DNA of 64,000 nucleotides from Rhizobium sp. EC-SD404 (GCF_902498825.1 NZ_LR701459.1:936001-1000000), one strand, 5' to 3'. Shown: positions 56,337 through 63,889, counted from the stretch's first letter. The notes: generated from the sequence alone by a model not told the origin. Numbers and translations are program-made.

Positions 56337-56375
56337 AGGCCCTCGATCCACTCAGGATCGGGGGCCTTCTCTTTG
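56337..56375 (+). terminator. Terminator after glmM
   Basis: AGGCCCTCGATCC ACTCA GGATCGGGGGCCT followed by TCTCTTTG; a long stem with one mismatch. Confidence 0.75.
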
Positions 56376-56418
56376 TCATGGTGAGAAAATCGATAATAAT
56401 CCTGGTAAACAGACGTGG

Positions 56419-56434
56419 TTAAATCCTATTTAAC
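56419..56434 (+). promoter_or_regulatory. CtrA-type site upstream of first OMP gene
   Basis: TTAAATCCTATTTAAC is a perfect TTAA-N7-TTAAC, 61 bases before the outer-membrane protein start. Omp25-type genes are reported CtrA targets in Brucella. Confidence 0.6.
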
Positions 56435-56494
56435 CATTGGAATTCATGATCCATCCCGAGACAGCAACCGGCCATGCCGGTTTATTTGTGAAAG

Positions 56495-57286
56495 ATGGAT
56501 AAAATGCTGCGATGGGCAATGGCGACCACGGTCGCAACTTTAGTTGCCGGCGTCAGCCTGCCTGCGCAGGCGGCCGATATCTACGTTCCGCCGGTCTACG
56601 AACCGGCTCCCAAGATCGAACTCGGCGGGTTCTACCTCAAGGGCTACCTGGGAATGAGCAACCAGCGTGTTGGTTCTCTCTACAATGTGCTTTTCGATAC
56701 GACCGCTGATCTCGTCATCCGCGATAAGAACTTCGAGGCCGGCGTGCTCGGCGGCGGCGGCGTGGGCTATGCGGTCAACAACTGGCTGCGTCTCGACGCA
56801 ACGGCGGAATATCGTGGCGAAGCTGGCTTCCACGGCCTCGATACGTTCACCGACGGTGCTGGCAACGCCCGCTTCAACAACTACACGGCCAAGAAGTCCG
56901 AGTGGCTGTTCCTGGCCAACCTCTACGCCGATCTTGGCAACTTCAACGGCATCGTGCCTTACGTCGGCGCCGGTATCGGTGCTTCGCGCAACTCGATCCA
57001 TTCGTTCCGTGATGCCGGCATCGACCCGGCGACAGGTTCGCCGACGCTCGCCTATGCGGATGCCGACAGCAACTGGGATCTCGCCTGGGCGCTGCATGCC
57101 GGTGTGGGTTACGAAGTGACCGATCAGCTCACGGTCGATTTCGGATACTCTTACGTACATCTCGGCGATGGCCAGAGCGGCGACATCACGACTTTCGACG
57201 GCACGAACAACATCGTCAATCCGATGGAATTCCGCGACATCAGCTCGCATGATTTCAAGGTCGGCGTGCGTTACGCATTCCACTGA
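56495..57286 (+). CDS. Outer-membrane beta-barrel protein (Omp25/31-like)
   Basis: A 263-residue protein with a signal peptide (about 1-27, ending AQAAD) and an eight-stranded OmpA-type barrel. Alternating aromatic strands include FYLKGYLGMS, LRLDATAEYRG, WLFLANLYADLG, IVPYVGAGIGASR and LTVDFGYSYVHLG, and the protein ends with VGVRYAFH (terminal aromatic region for BAM recognition). It is related to the Omp25/Omp31/RopB group of Rhizobiales. A CtrA-type box and a terminator bound the gene. The exact porin or adhesin role is unknown. Confidence 0.85.
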   Translation: MDKMLRWAMATTVATLVAGVSLPAQAADIYVPPVYEPAPKIELGGFYLKGYLGMSNQRVGSLYNVLFDTTADLVIRDKNFEAGVLGGGGVGYAVNNWLRLDATAEYRGEAGFHGLDTFTDGAGNARFNNYTAKKSEWLFLANLYADLGNFNGIVPYVGAGIGASRNSIHSFRDAGIDPATGSPTLAYADADSNWDLAWALHAGVGYEVTDQLTVDFGYSYVHLGDGQSGDITTFDGTNNIVNPMEFRDISSHDFKVGVRYAFH

Positions 57287-57313
57287 TTTCTGCTTCAGGG
57301 CAGGGCACTGTCG

Positions 57314-57346
57314 AACCCCGTCTCGCAAAGAGGCGGGGTTTTTTGC
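57314..57346 (+). terminator. Terminator after first OMP gene
   Basis: ACCCCGTCTC GCAAA GAGGCGGGGT followed by T5-6. Confidence 0.8.
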
Positions 57347-57392
57347 TGTCTGCAAAGCAGCCCGCGGGGAAAAACATGCTTAATGAACATGC

Positions 57393-57408
57393 TTAACCGA
57401 GACTTAAC
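57393..57408 (+). promoter_or_regulatory. CtrA-type site upstream of second OMP gene
   Basis: TTAACCGAGACTTAAC is a perfect TTAA-N7-TTAAC, 87 bases before the second OMP start. Two ACATGCTTAA direct repeats lie just upstream (from about 57374), the second overlapping the box. Confidence 0.6.
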
Positions 57409-57495
57409 CACTCTCCACTCATGATTGCACCATCACGCCCGAATCCGGCAAAGGCCATCGGCTTTCCTGTGAGCGGCAATTTTGAGAGGCAATCC

Positions 57496-58194
57496 ATGGT
57501 CAAGCACATCATCTCTTCTCTGGTCGTATCCGCAGCCGTCATCGTTGGTTTCAGCGGTACGAGCGCCGCAGCCGATCTGGACAGCATCATCTATTCTCCG
57601 GAAATCGATCGCACCCGCCCCGTCGAAATCGGCAATGGCTGGTATCTGCGCGGCGACATCGGTTACGCAGTCGATGACGAGACGGGCAACGGCGATTTCG
57701 ACAGTTTCCGCATGCAGTCGGAATTGTCCGGCGGACTGGGCTTCGGCTATCAGTGGACCGACCTCATCCGCACGGACATCACCGCTGACTACATGAAGGG
57801 TGATGCCGATGGCGTGGTGGCAGGTGGCTTCTGCAACGTAGCCCAGCCTTGCGGCTACGACGCTGCGTCGCTCCTGGCCAATGCCTATGTCGATCTGGGC
57901 ACCATCGCCGGCTTCACGCCTTATGTCGGCGCCGGCGCCGGTTACTCCTATGTCGGTTTCGACGACGTCGATGTCGGGCTCGTGGAATTCGGTGGTGGCG
58001 ACGACTGGCGCTTCACCTATGCCCTGATGGCCGGTGTGTCATACGATGTGTCCAAGAGCTTAAAGGTCGATCTCGGCTATCGCTACATGGACGTCGATGG
58101 CGGCGCCGTGGTCGACACACTGGCCGGAACGGTCGATGACGATGGCTATACGCGCCACGAAGTTCGCGCAGGTCTGCGCTACTCCCTCTGGTAG
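57496..58194 (+). CDS. Second outer-membrane beta-barrel protein
   Basis: A 232-residue OMP with signal peptide MVKHIISSLVVSAAVIVGFSG...AAAD and a barrel of the same superfamily as its neighbour, but with a distinct sequence. Strands include GWYLRGDIGYAVD, LGFGYQWTDLIRTDITADYMKG, FTPYVGAGAGYSYVGF and LKVDLGYRYMDVDG; the end is VRAGLRYSLW. Two Cys (FCNVAQPCG) may form a loop disulfide. ATG 57496 follows GAGAGG; a longer frame from 57421 is rejected. It has its own CtrA box and terminator. Confidence 0.83.
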   Translation: MVKHIISSLVVSAAVIVGFSGTSAAADLDSIIYSPEIDRTRPVEIGNGWYLRGDIGYAVDDETGNGDFDSFRMQSELSGGLGFGYQWTDLIRTDITADYMKGDADGVVAGGFCNVAQPCGYDAASLLANAYVDLGTIAGFTPYVGAGAGYSYVGFDDVDVGLVEFGGGDDWRFTYALMAGVSYDVSKSLKVDLGYRYMDVDGGAVVDTLAGTVDDDGYTRHEVRAGLRYSLW

Positions 58195-58215
58195 GCGTGC
58201 CTGCTCAGCGAATTC

Positions 58216-58251
58216 GAAAAAGGCGGCGAGGTTTCCTCAGCCGCCTTTTTT
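58216..58251. terminator. Bidirectional terminator
   Basis: AAAAAGGCGGCGAGG TTT CCTCAGCCGCCTTTTTT is a strong stem with A and T tracts. It serves the second OMP (plus) and the lipoprotein (minus). Confidence 0.85.
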
Positions 58252-58276
58252 CAATGACCGAATAAGATAGGCGAGC

Positions 58277-58504
58277 TCACTGGCCGTAAAGAATGCCTGT
58301 GCCGCCTGTGTCGACGATGCGCCCGCGAACCGAGCCGCTGCGTTGCCGCGCTTCTGCCTGCTCCTGGCGGATTTCGAGTTCGGTTTTAACCGGTTGAACG
58401 CGGTACTCGGTGTATCCGGCATAACCGCCACCGCTGCTGCAGCCCGCCGCAAGACCCGTCAGAACGATGATCCCGGCAAGCCGGGGTAAGAATGATGGCC
58501 GCAT
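58277..58504 (-). CDS. Small lipoprotein
   Basis: A 75-residue predicted lipoprotein. The hydrophobic n/h region RLAGIIVLTGLAAGC contains a lipobox LAAGC with the lipidated Cys near residue 22. A Gly/Ser-rich stretch follows, then a basic/acidic segment VKTELEIRQEQAEARQRSG. The C-terminus GRIVDTGGTGILYGQ is unusual and may be exposed. It ends near a shared bidirectional terminator. No family is recognised. Confidence 0.75.
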   Translation of the reverse strand: MRPSFLPRLAGIIVLTGLAAGCSSGGGYAGYTEYRVQPVKTELEIRQEQAEARQRSGSVRGRIVDTGGTGILYGQ

Positions 58505-58616
58505 ACGGCTGCTCCCTGTGCTTTACACCGCGCTTTTTGCGCGTTCATGGCCTGCAAGGCAAGGTGTCTCGCGTCACGTCTTCGACAGAGCGATCACGCG
58601 AATGTTTTCGCGAGTG

Positions 58617-58660
58617 CTGTCACACAGCGTTCACAAAATCGGCTCTTACGAATCTGCCCG
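58617..58660 (+). promoter_or_regulatory. Pho-box-like promoter, copy 1
   Basis: CTGTCAC-ACAG-CGTTCAC, two 7-mers 11 bases apart, resembles a PhoB/OmpR-family direct repeat. An identical 19-base CTGTCACACAGCGTTCACA recurs at 59157. TTACGAAT about 15-20 bases downstream is a candidate -10. The first small exported gene starts 111 bases after the box. Confidence 0.5.
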
Positions 58661-58746
58661 TCCCGCACCACATGGTCCCCAACAGCGAGCGGTGCCTGCG
58701 CGCGTTCGGCTGTCAAAAACAAGAAAATACCCCAAGGACCATCCCC

Positions 58747-58959
58747 ATGAAGAATTCTGTGTTCGCGGTTGTCACCGCTATGCTGGCAGCCACCCTCTCG
58801 CATCAATCCGCATCCGCCGAAGGCCTGCTCTGCGCCCCGCGAGGAACGTTTGCGGACAATCACGCAAGCTATGCCTCTGCCACCCGGATGGAAGCCGACT
58901 ACGGCAATTTCAACGATACGCCGCGGTTCTATCAGACGACCGGGTCCGTCGGTCGCTAA
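58747..58959 (+). CDS. Small exported protein, diverged member of the tandem family
   Basis: A 70-residue protein starting MKNSVFAVVTAML with a signal peptide (to about residue 24, HQSASA|EG). The mature part is about 46 residues with one Cys. Its C-terminus YGNFNDTPRFYQTTGSVGR aligns with YGTFSDENRFNDFSGPVVRQ of the next gene, so it is a diverged paralogue of the three genes downstream. AAGGA precedes the ATG by eight bases. Its promoter region is almost identical to that of the array. No known domain. Confidence 0.72.
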   Translation: MKNSVFAVVTAMLAATLSHQSASAEGLLCAPRGTFADNHASYASATRMEADYGNFNDTPRFYQTTGSVGR

Positions 58960-59156
58960 TTCGAAAATCCAGTGAATTCGTCCGAGGAGTCCGGGCCGCG
59001 CATCGCGGTTTCGGAGGATCGAGCAATCATCGCGGACGATCGATCTATCGTCTCCAGGCCTGAAGTTGCCAAATAGGTCGCAACGAACCAGCCGAGAAAG
59101 GAGACCTGCCATCAACACGGTTCACCGAACGCTCGCGAAAAAGTTTCAATAGAAAA
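58960..59156. other. Gene-free interval before the tandem array
   Basis: No credible ORF, tRNA or repeat is seen. It ends at the second Pho-like box (59157). The gap from gene 1 to the array is 336 bases in total. Confidence 0.5.
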
Positions 59157-59200
59157 CTGTCACACAGCGTTCACAGTTTGCGCACTGACAATCCTCCCCG
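59157..59200 (+). promoter_or_regulatory. Pho-box-like promoter, copy 2
   Basis: The same CTGTCACACAGCGTTCACA (59157-59175) as copy 1. After the box both copies run 29 bases to an identical GCACCA, with TGACAATC at the putative -10. The first array gene starts 120 bases after the box. Confidence 0.5.
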
Positions 59201-59295
59201 GAGCGCACCAAGTTACAATCATGCAGCGAGGCAGATGTCTTCAAGCCACCTGGTTCGCACACTGATCAAAGAAGAAGAATTGAAAGGCGAATAAA

Positions 59296-59505
59296 ATGAA
59301 AAATTCTGTGTTTGCACTTGCCGCCGCTGTCATCGCAGCTTCCGCATCGGTTGCCGTTGCTCAGACCCCGATCTCCGAATTCCGTGGGCCTGTAGCCGCT
59401 GATGCTTCGACCTACTCGGCCGGTCCGAGCGTCGATGGTTCCTACGGCACCTTCAGCGATGAAAACCGCTTCAACGATTTCTCTGGTCCCGTCGTCCGTC
59501 AGTAA
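59296..59505 (+). CDS. Small exported protein, tandem array member 1
   Basis: A 69-residue protein with signal peptide MKNSVFALAAAVIAASASVAVA and a mature peptide of about 47 residues. It begins QTPISEFRGP and ends RFNDFSGPVVRQ. It has no cysteine, and the mature part is polar and probably flexible. AAAGGCG precedes the ATG. It is first of three exactly equal-length paralogues and carries the shared promoter. No known family recognised; likely secreted or periplasmic. Confidence 0.78.
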   Translation: MKNSVFALAAAVIAASASVAVAQTPISEFRGPVAADASTYSAGPSVDGSYGTFSDENRFNDFSGPVVRQ

Positions 59506-59527
59506 GACGCTCGATCAGAAGAACTTC

Positions 59528-59562
59528 CTCGGCGGCGGGCGATGAACCGTCCGCCAGCCGAG
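59528..59562 (+). other. Intercistronic stem-loop in the array, 1
   Basis: CTCGGC-GGCGG pairs with CCGCC-A-GCCGAG around a 12-base loop. There is no U-tract, so it looks like an mRNA stabiliser or processing site between members 1 and 2 rather than a terminator. Confidence 0.55.
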
Positions 59563-59594
59563 CGAAACAAAAGTAAGAAAAAAGGAAAACGATC

Positions 59595-59804
59595 ATGAAA
59601 AATTCTGTGTTTGCACTCGCAGCCGCCATCATCGCAACGACCGCAACCGTCGCTGCTGCTCAGACCCCGATTTCTGAGTTCCGTGGCCCGCTCGCCAACG
59701 ACTACACGACCGCTTCTGGCTCGATCAGCCTGGACGCTCCTGCCACGATCGCTGGTGACGAAGGTCGCTTCAACGATTTCTCCGGCCCAGTCGTTCGTCA
59801 GTAA
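59595..59804 (+). CDS. Small exported protein, tandem array member 2
   Basis: A 69-residue paralogue: signal MKNSVFALAAAIIATTATVAAA, mature QTPISEFRGPLANDYTTASG, ending EGRFNDFSGPVVRQ. The last 12 residues are identical to members 1 and 3 (RFNDFSGPVVRQ), while the middle 20 or so vary. AAAAGGAAAACGATC is the ribosome-binding region. It is read from the common upstream promoter, with stem-loops on both sides. Confidence 0.78.
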   Translation: MKNSVFALAAAIIATTATVAAAQTPISEFRGPLANDYTTASGSISLDAPATIAGDEGRFNDFSGPVVRQ

Positions 59805-59824
59805 TCGTCGAAGACCACTCATGG

Positions 59825-59855
59825 CCGCGATGGGTTGAGTATCTCCCCATTGCGG
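59825..59855 (+). other. Intercistronic stem-loop in the array, 2
   Basis: CCGCGATGGG pairs with CCCATTGCGG (one G-U) around an 11-base loop, again with no U-tract. Confidence 0.5.
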
Positions 59856-59888
59856 GCTTCGAGTAAAACCAAATTTAGGATTATGAAA

Positions 59889-60098
59889 ATGAAGAACTCT
59901 GTACTCGCACTTGCAGCCGCCATCGTCGCAACCACCGCAACGGTCGCCGCTGCCCAGACCCCGATCTCCGAATTCCGCGGCCCGGTCGCTCCGGATTACA
60001 CCGCCGCTTCCGGCGTCGTCACGATGAACGCTCCGGCCGCCTACGCTACGGACGAAGGTCGTTTCAACGACTTCTCGGGTCCGGTCGTCCGCCAGTAG
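59889..60098 (+). CDS. Small exported protein, tandem array member 3
   Basis: A 69-residue paralogue: MKNSVLALAAAIVATTATVAAA, mature QTPISEFRGPVAPDYTAASG, ending EGRFNDFSGPVVRQ. ATG 59889 is preferred to the in-frame ATG at 59883, because AGGA (59877-59880) then sits eight bases away and the N-terminus matches the paralogues. A terminator at 60128-60169 closes the operon. Confidence 0.78.
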   Translation: MKNSVLALAAAIVATTATVAAAQTPISEFRGPVAPDYTAASGVVTMNAPAAYATDEGRFNDFSGPVVRQ

Positions 60099-60127
60099 TC
60101 ATTGGCGTCACGAAACTTCTGACCTCC

Positions 60128-60169
60128 AAAAGCCGTCGTCCTTTCCCTGGGACGGCGGCTTTTCTTTTT
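60128..60169 (+). terminator. Terminator of the small-protein operon
   Basis: AAAAGCCGTCGTCC TTTCCCT GGGACGGCGGCTTTT followed by CTTTTT. Confidence 0.85.
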
Positions 60170-60209
60170 AGCGGCCTCTTGCAGAGATGTGCTCGCTGCA
60201 GTAATTCCC

Positions 60210-60262
60210 GTCGCGGGCCACCTCTCCCCACCGAGAGGCTTACTATCTGGAAGGATAGACCG
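60210..60262 (+). promoter_or_regulatory. serC leader RNA motif
   Basis: CCTCTC CCCACC GAGAGG (60221-60238) and CTATC TGGAAG GATAG (60243-60258) form two stems immediately before the serC ATG at 60265; the second holds the AAGGA ribosome-binding site. This fits the known alphaproteobacterial serC leader (Rfam RF00517), whose last stem covers the Shine-Dalgarno. Ligand unknown. Confidence 0.8.
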
Positions 60263-60264
60263 CG

Positions 60265-61440
60265 ATGAGCACTTTTCCGACGCCCGAGTTGCGTCCGCAA
60301 AACCCCAATTTTTCCTCAGGCCCTTGCGCCAAGCGACCCGGTTGGTCGCTGGACCAGCTGTCCACGGACACGCTTGGTCGCTCCCACCGTTCCAAGATCG
60401 GGAAGACGCGTCTCGCAGAGGCGATCGACCTGACGCGCGAAGTGCTGCAGGTACCAGCCGATTACCGCATCGGCATCGTTCCGGCCTCCGACACGGGCGC
60501 CGTGGAGATGGCCATGTGGTCGTTGCTCGGCGAGCGCGGCGTCGACATGGTCGCCTGGGAAAGCTTCGGCGCCGGCTGGGTGACCGATGTCGTCAAGCAG
60601 TTGAAGCTCAAGGACGCCCGCAAGATCGAAGCCGGCTACGGCGATCTGCCCGACCTTTCGACGCTCGACTTCAACAATGACATTGTCTTCACCTGGAACG
60701 GCACCACCTCCGGCGTGCGTGTTCCGAACGCTGATTTCATTCCAGCCGACCGTCAGGGCCTGACGATCTGCGATGCCACTTCTGCAGCGTTTGCCCAAAA
60801 GCTCGATTTCGCCAAGCTCGATGTCGTCACCTTCTCCTGGCAGAAGGTTCTGGGCGGCGAGGGCGGTCACGGTGTCTTGATCCTCAGCCCACGCGCTGTC
60901 GCACGTCTCGAGAGCTACCAGCCTGCCTGGCCGCTGCCGAAAATCTTCCGCATGACGAAGGGCGGAAAGCTCATCGAAGGCATCTTCAAGGGCGAGACGA
61001 TCAATACCCCGTCGATGCTTTGCGTCGAGGATTATGTCGATGCGCTGAAATGGGCGAAGTCCATCGGCGGTCTCGATGCCCTCGTGGGCCGCGCCGATGC
61101 CAACGCCAAGGTGATCTTCGATTTCGTCGCCAAGACACCGTGGATCGCAAATCTGGCCAAGGTCGACGAGACACGGTCGAACACCTCCGTCTGCCTGACG
61201 ATCGCGGATCCGGACGTGACTGCGCTCTCCGACGACGAGCAGGCTGCCTTTGCGAAGGGCATCGTCACCGCTCTCGACAAGCAGGGCATTGCCTATGACA
61301 TCGGCGCCTACCGCGATGCGCCGGCCGGCCTTCGCATCTGGTGCGGCGCGACTGTCGAGACGTCCGATCTCAAAGCCCTGATGCCGTGGCTCGACTGGGC
61401 TTTCCATGCCCAAAAGGCGACGCTCAAGGCTGCCGCCTGA
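60265..61440 (+). CDS. serC: Phosphoserine aminotransferase
   Basis: A 391-residue PLP enzyme converting 3-phosphohydroxypyruvate and glutamate to phosphoserine and 2-oxoglutarate. The Schiff-base Lys lies in [14 protein letters not shown]. The N-terminal [15 protein letters not shown] and the substrate-binding [11 protein letters not shown] region match the alphaproteobacterial SerC branch. serA follows 81 bases later; both are likely read from the serC leader. Confidence 0.96.
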   Translation: MSTFPTPELRPQNPNFSSGPCAKRPGWSLDQLSTDTLGRSHRSKIGKTRLAEAIDLTREVLQVPADYRIGIVPASDTGAVEMAMWSLLGERGVDMVAWESFGAGWVTDVVKQLKLKDARKIEAGYGDLPDLSTLDFNNDIVFTWNGTTSGVRVPNADFIPADRQGLTICDATSAAFAQKLDFAKLDVVTFSWQKVLGGEGGHGVLILSPRAVARLESYQPAWPLPKIFRMTKGGKLIEGIFKGETINTPSMLCVEDYVDALKWAKSIGGLDALVGRADANAKVIFDFVAKTPWIANLAKVDETRSNTSVCLTIADPDVTALSDDEQAAFAKGIVTALDKQGIAYDIGAYRDAPAGLRIWCGATVETSDLKALMPWLDWAFHAQKATLKAAA

Positions 61441-61521
61441 TCGCTTGATTGATACGGCCAGCGTCCCGCGCGCTGGCCGAACCCAAATCCAACAATTCGT
61501 TCTCAATTCAGGAGGCCAGAC

Positions 61522-63117
61522 ATGGCACCGCGCGTACTCGTATCCGACGCTCTCTCCGAGACCGCCGTCCAGATATTCAAGGATCGGGGCATCGACGTCG
61601 ACTTCCAGCCGAAGCTCGGCAAGGACAAGGAAAAGCTTCTCGAGATCATCGGCAACTATGACGGCCTCGCGATCCGTTCGGCCACGAAGGTGACCGAGAA
61701 GATCATCGAGGCGGCCGGCAACCTCAAGGTCATCGGCCGCGCCGGCATCGGCGTCGACAACGTCGACATCCCTGCGGCAAGCCGCAAGGGCATCATCGTG
61801 ATGAACACGCCCTTCGGCAACTCGATCACGACGGCCGAGCACGCCATCGCGCTCATGTTCGCGGTCGCCCGCCAGCTGCCCGCCGCCGACGCCTCCACCC
61901 AGGCGGGCAAGTGGGAAAAGAACCGCTTCATGGGCGTGGAAATCACCGGCAAGACGCTCGGCGTCATCGGCTGCGGCAATATCGGGTCGATCGTCGCGAC
62001 CCGCGCCATCGGCCTGAAGATGCACGTCGTTGCCTTCGATCCGTTCCTGTCGCCCGAGCGTGCAGACCAGTTGGGCGTCGAGAAGGTCGATCTGGACACG
62101 CTGTTTGCCCGTGCCGACTTCATCACCATGCACGTGCCACTGACCGACAAGACCCGCAACATCATCAATGCGGCTGCGATCACCAAGATGAAGGACGGCG
62201 TGCGTATCATCAACTGCGCCCGCGGCGGTCTCGTCGTTGAAGCCGATCTCGCCGAAGCCCTGAAATCCGGCAAGGTGGCCGGAGCCGGCTTCGACGTCTT
62301 CGAAACCGAGCCGGCGACGGAAAGCCCGCTCTTCGGCCTCGAAAACGTGGTCTGCACGCCGCATCTCGGCGCGTCCACGACCGAAGCGCAGGAAAACGTC
62401 GCGCTGCAGGTAGCGGAGCAGATGGCCGATTATCTTCTGAAGGGCGCCGTCACCAACGCCATCAACATGCCGTCGATCTCGGCGGAAGAAGCACCGCGCC
62501 TCAAGCCGTTCGTCAAGCTCGCCGACATGCTGGGTGCCTTCGTGGGGCAGGCGACTGAAACCTCCATCCAGGAGGTTGAGGTTCTCTATGACGGCGTCAC
62601 GGCCGAACTCAACACCAAGGCCCTGTCGTCCGCAGTGCTCGCCGGTCTGATCCGTGCGCAGGTCGCCGACGTCAACATGGTCTCGGCGCCGATCATGGCG
62701 AAGGAACGCGGTATCCTCTTTTCCGAGGTGAAGCGCGACAAGTCGGGCATCTTCGATGGCTATATCCGCCTGACGGTGAAGACCGAGAACCAGACGCGCT
62801 CGATCGCCGGCACTGTCTTCTCCGACGGCAAGCCGCGCTTCATCCAGATCAAGGGCATCAATCTCGATGCCGAGATCGGCCGCCACATGGTCTACACAAC
62901 GAACGAGGACAAGCCGGGCTTCATCGGCCTTCTCGGCACCATCTTCGGCAAGGCAGGCGTCAACATCGCCAACTTCCAGCTCGGCCGCGATGTCGCCGGC
63001 GGCAACGCCATCGCGCTGCTTTATGTCGATGGTCCGGTGGAAGAGAGCGTTCTGGACGAACTGCGCAGCCACCCGCAGGTGCAGTCCGCCAAGGCGCTCG
63101 AGTTCAACGTCGATTGA
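61522..63117 (+). CDS. serA: D-3-phosphoglycerate dehydrogenase
   Basis: A 531-residue type with an intervening domain and a C-terminal ACT domain, catalysing the first step of serine synthesis from 3-phosphoglycerate. NAD binding is GVIGCGNIGS, the substrate/active site is NCARGGLVVE with the catalytic His in CTPHLGAST, and the ACT domain begins near residue 455 (TTNEDKPGFIGLLG). AGGAGG precedes the ATG. The ACT domain suggests serine feedback. It forms an operon with serC. Confidence 0.97.
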   Translation: MAPRVLVSDALSETAVQIFKDRGIDVDFQPKLGKDKEKLLEIIGNYDGLAIRSATKVTEKIIEAAGNLKVIGRAGIGVDNVDIPAASRKGIIVMNTPFGNSITTAEHAIALMFAVARQLPAADASTQAGKWEKNRFMGVEITGKTLGVIGCGNIGSIVATRAIGLKMHVVAFDPFLSPERADQLGVEKVDLDTLFARADFITMHVPLTDKTRNIINAAAITKMKDGVRIINCARGGLVVEADLAEALKSGKVAGAGFDVFETEPATESPLFGLENVVCTPHLGASTTEAQENVALQVAEQMADYLLKGAVTNAINMPSISAEEAPRLKPFVKLADMLGAFVGQATETSIQEVEVLYDGVTAELNTKALSSAVLAGLIRAQVADVNMVSAPIMAKERGILFSEVKRDKSGIFDGYIRLTVKTENQTRSIAGTVFSDGKPRFIQIKGINLDAEIGRHMVYTTNEDKPGFIGLLGTIFGKAGVNIANFQLGRDVAGGNAIALLYVDGPVEESVLDELRSHPQVQSAKALEFNVD

Positions 63118-63170
63118 TCCATGCCTACTGCCGTCGGCCGGCCTCCGGGCTGCCGGCGGCTAAAATGCCC

Positions 63171-63219
63171 ATTTTGCGCGGTTCGTACGGGCCAGTTGCC
63201 CGATTTTATCGCGCAAAAT
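63171..63219. promoter_or_regulatory. Nested inverted repeat upstream of FKBP gene
   Basis: ATTTTGCGCG (63171-63180) and CGCGCAAAAT (63210-63219) form a perfect 10-bp outer stem. Inside is CGGGC CAGTT GCCCG, with symmetric 7-base internal loops. It lies 116 bases before the FKBP start and is a candidate RNA element or operator. Confidence 0.45.
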
Positions 63220-63334
63220 GTTTCAATCGGCGGATGAATGCCTATCTTGTAGGTTCGAATTCATACGAAACAACGCGGTGGTCGCTCTGAAGCGCGATAT
63301 CCCGAGCCGCGTTTCGCAAGAGAAAGGTCTGCGC

Positions 63335-63772
63335 ATGGCACAGGTAAAAACCGGCGATCTCGTTCGCATTCACTACACCGGAACCCTGACGGACGGCACC
63401 CAGTTCGACAGCTCGGAAGGTCGCGATCCGCTGGAATTCACGGTCGGCTCCGGCCAGATCATTCCCGGTCTCGACCAGGAAGTGCAGGGCATGGCTGTCG
63501 GTGAAAAATCGACCGTGACGATCCCGGCTGAGCAGGCCTATGGCCCGCACGATCCGCAGAGCATCCAGCAGGTTCCGCGCGACGCGATCCCGGCAGAAGT
63601 GAACATCCAACCCGGCGCTCAGCTTCAGGCTCAGACGCAGAGCGGCCAGACGGTTCAGCTGACCGTGGTCGAAGTCGATGAGGACAGCGTCACGGTGGAC
63701 GGCAACCATCCGCTCGCCGGCCGTGATCTCGTCTTCGCCGTAGAACTTGTGGAGATCGTCAAGGCCGCATGA
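63335..63772 (+). CDS. FKBP-type peptidyl-prolyl isomerase (SlyD-like)
   Basis: A 145-residue FKBP/SlyD-type isomerase that speeds proline isomerisation in folding. Family motifs are VRIHYTGTLTDGTQFDSS, then GSGQIIPGLDQEVQGMAVGEK and the flap with YGPHDPQSIQQVPRDAIP. An IF-domain insertion and DGNHPLAGRDLVFAVEL are typical of SlyD, but the His/Cys-rich metal-binding tail is absent. ATG 63335 (MAQVKTGDLV) is chosen over an upstream open extension; a purine-rich AGAGAAAGG precedes it. Confidence 0.92.
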   Translation: MAQVKTGDLVRIHYTGTLTDGTQFDSSEGRDPLEFTVGSGQIIPGLDQEVQGMAVGEKSTVTIPAEQAYGPHDPQSIQQVPRDAIPAEVNIQPGAQLQAQTQSGQTVQLTVVEVDEDSVTVDGNHPLAGRDLVFAVELVEIVKAA

Positions 63773-63795
63773 TCCGCCTTGACATCGCGCGTTTC

Positions 63796-63823
63796 AAAAG
63801 GCCGGCTTTGCCGGCCTTTTTTG
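63796..63823 (+). terminator. Terminator after FKBP gene
   Basis: AAAAGGCCGG CTTTG CCGGCCTTTT followed by TTG. Confidence 0.85.
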
Positions 63824-63889
63824 TTGGCCCGGAACCAGCCGCCATGACGTCACGTTGATCGCCACGATCAAGTCATGGAGACATGTGGC

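Noticed and set aside
60316..63072. A 918-codon open frame antisense to serC-serA
   Set aside because: It mirrors the codon bias of the sense genes, has no recognisable domain or ribosome-binding site, and is a GC-rich shadow.
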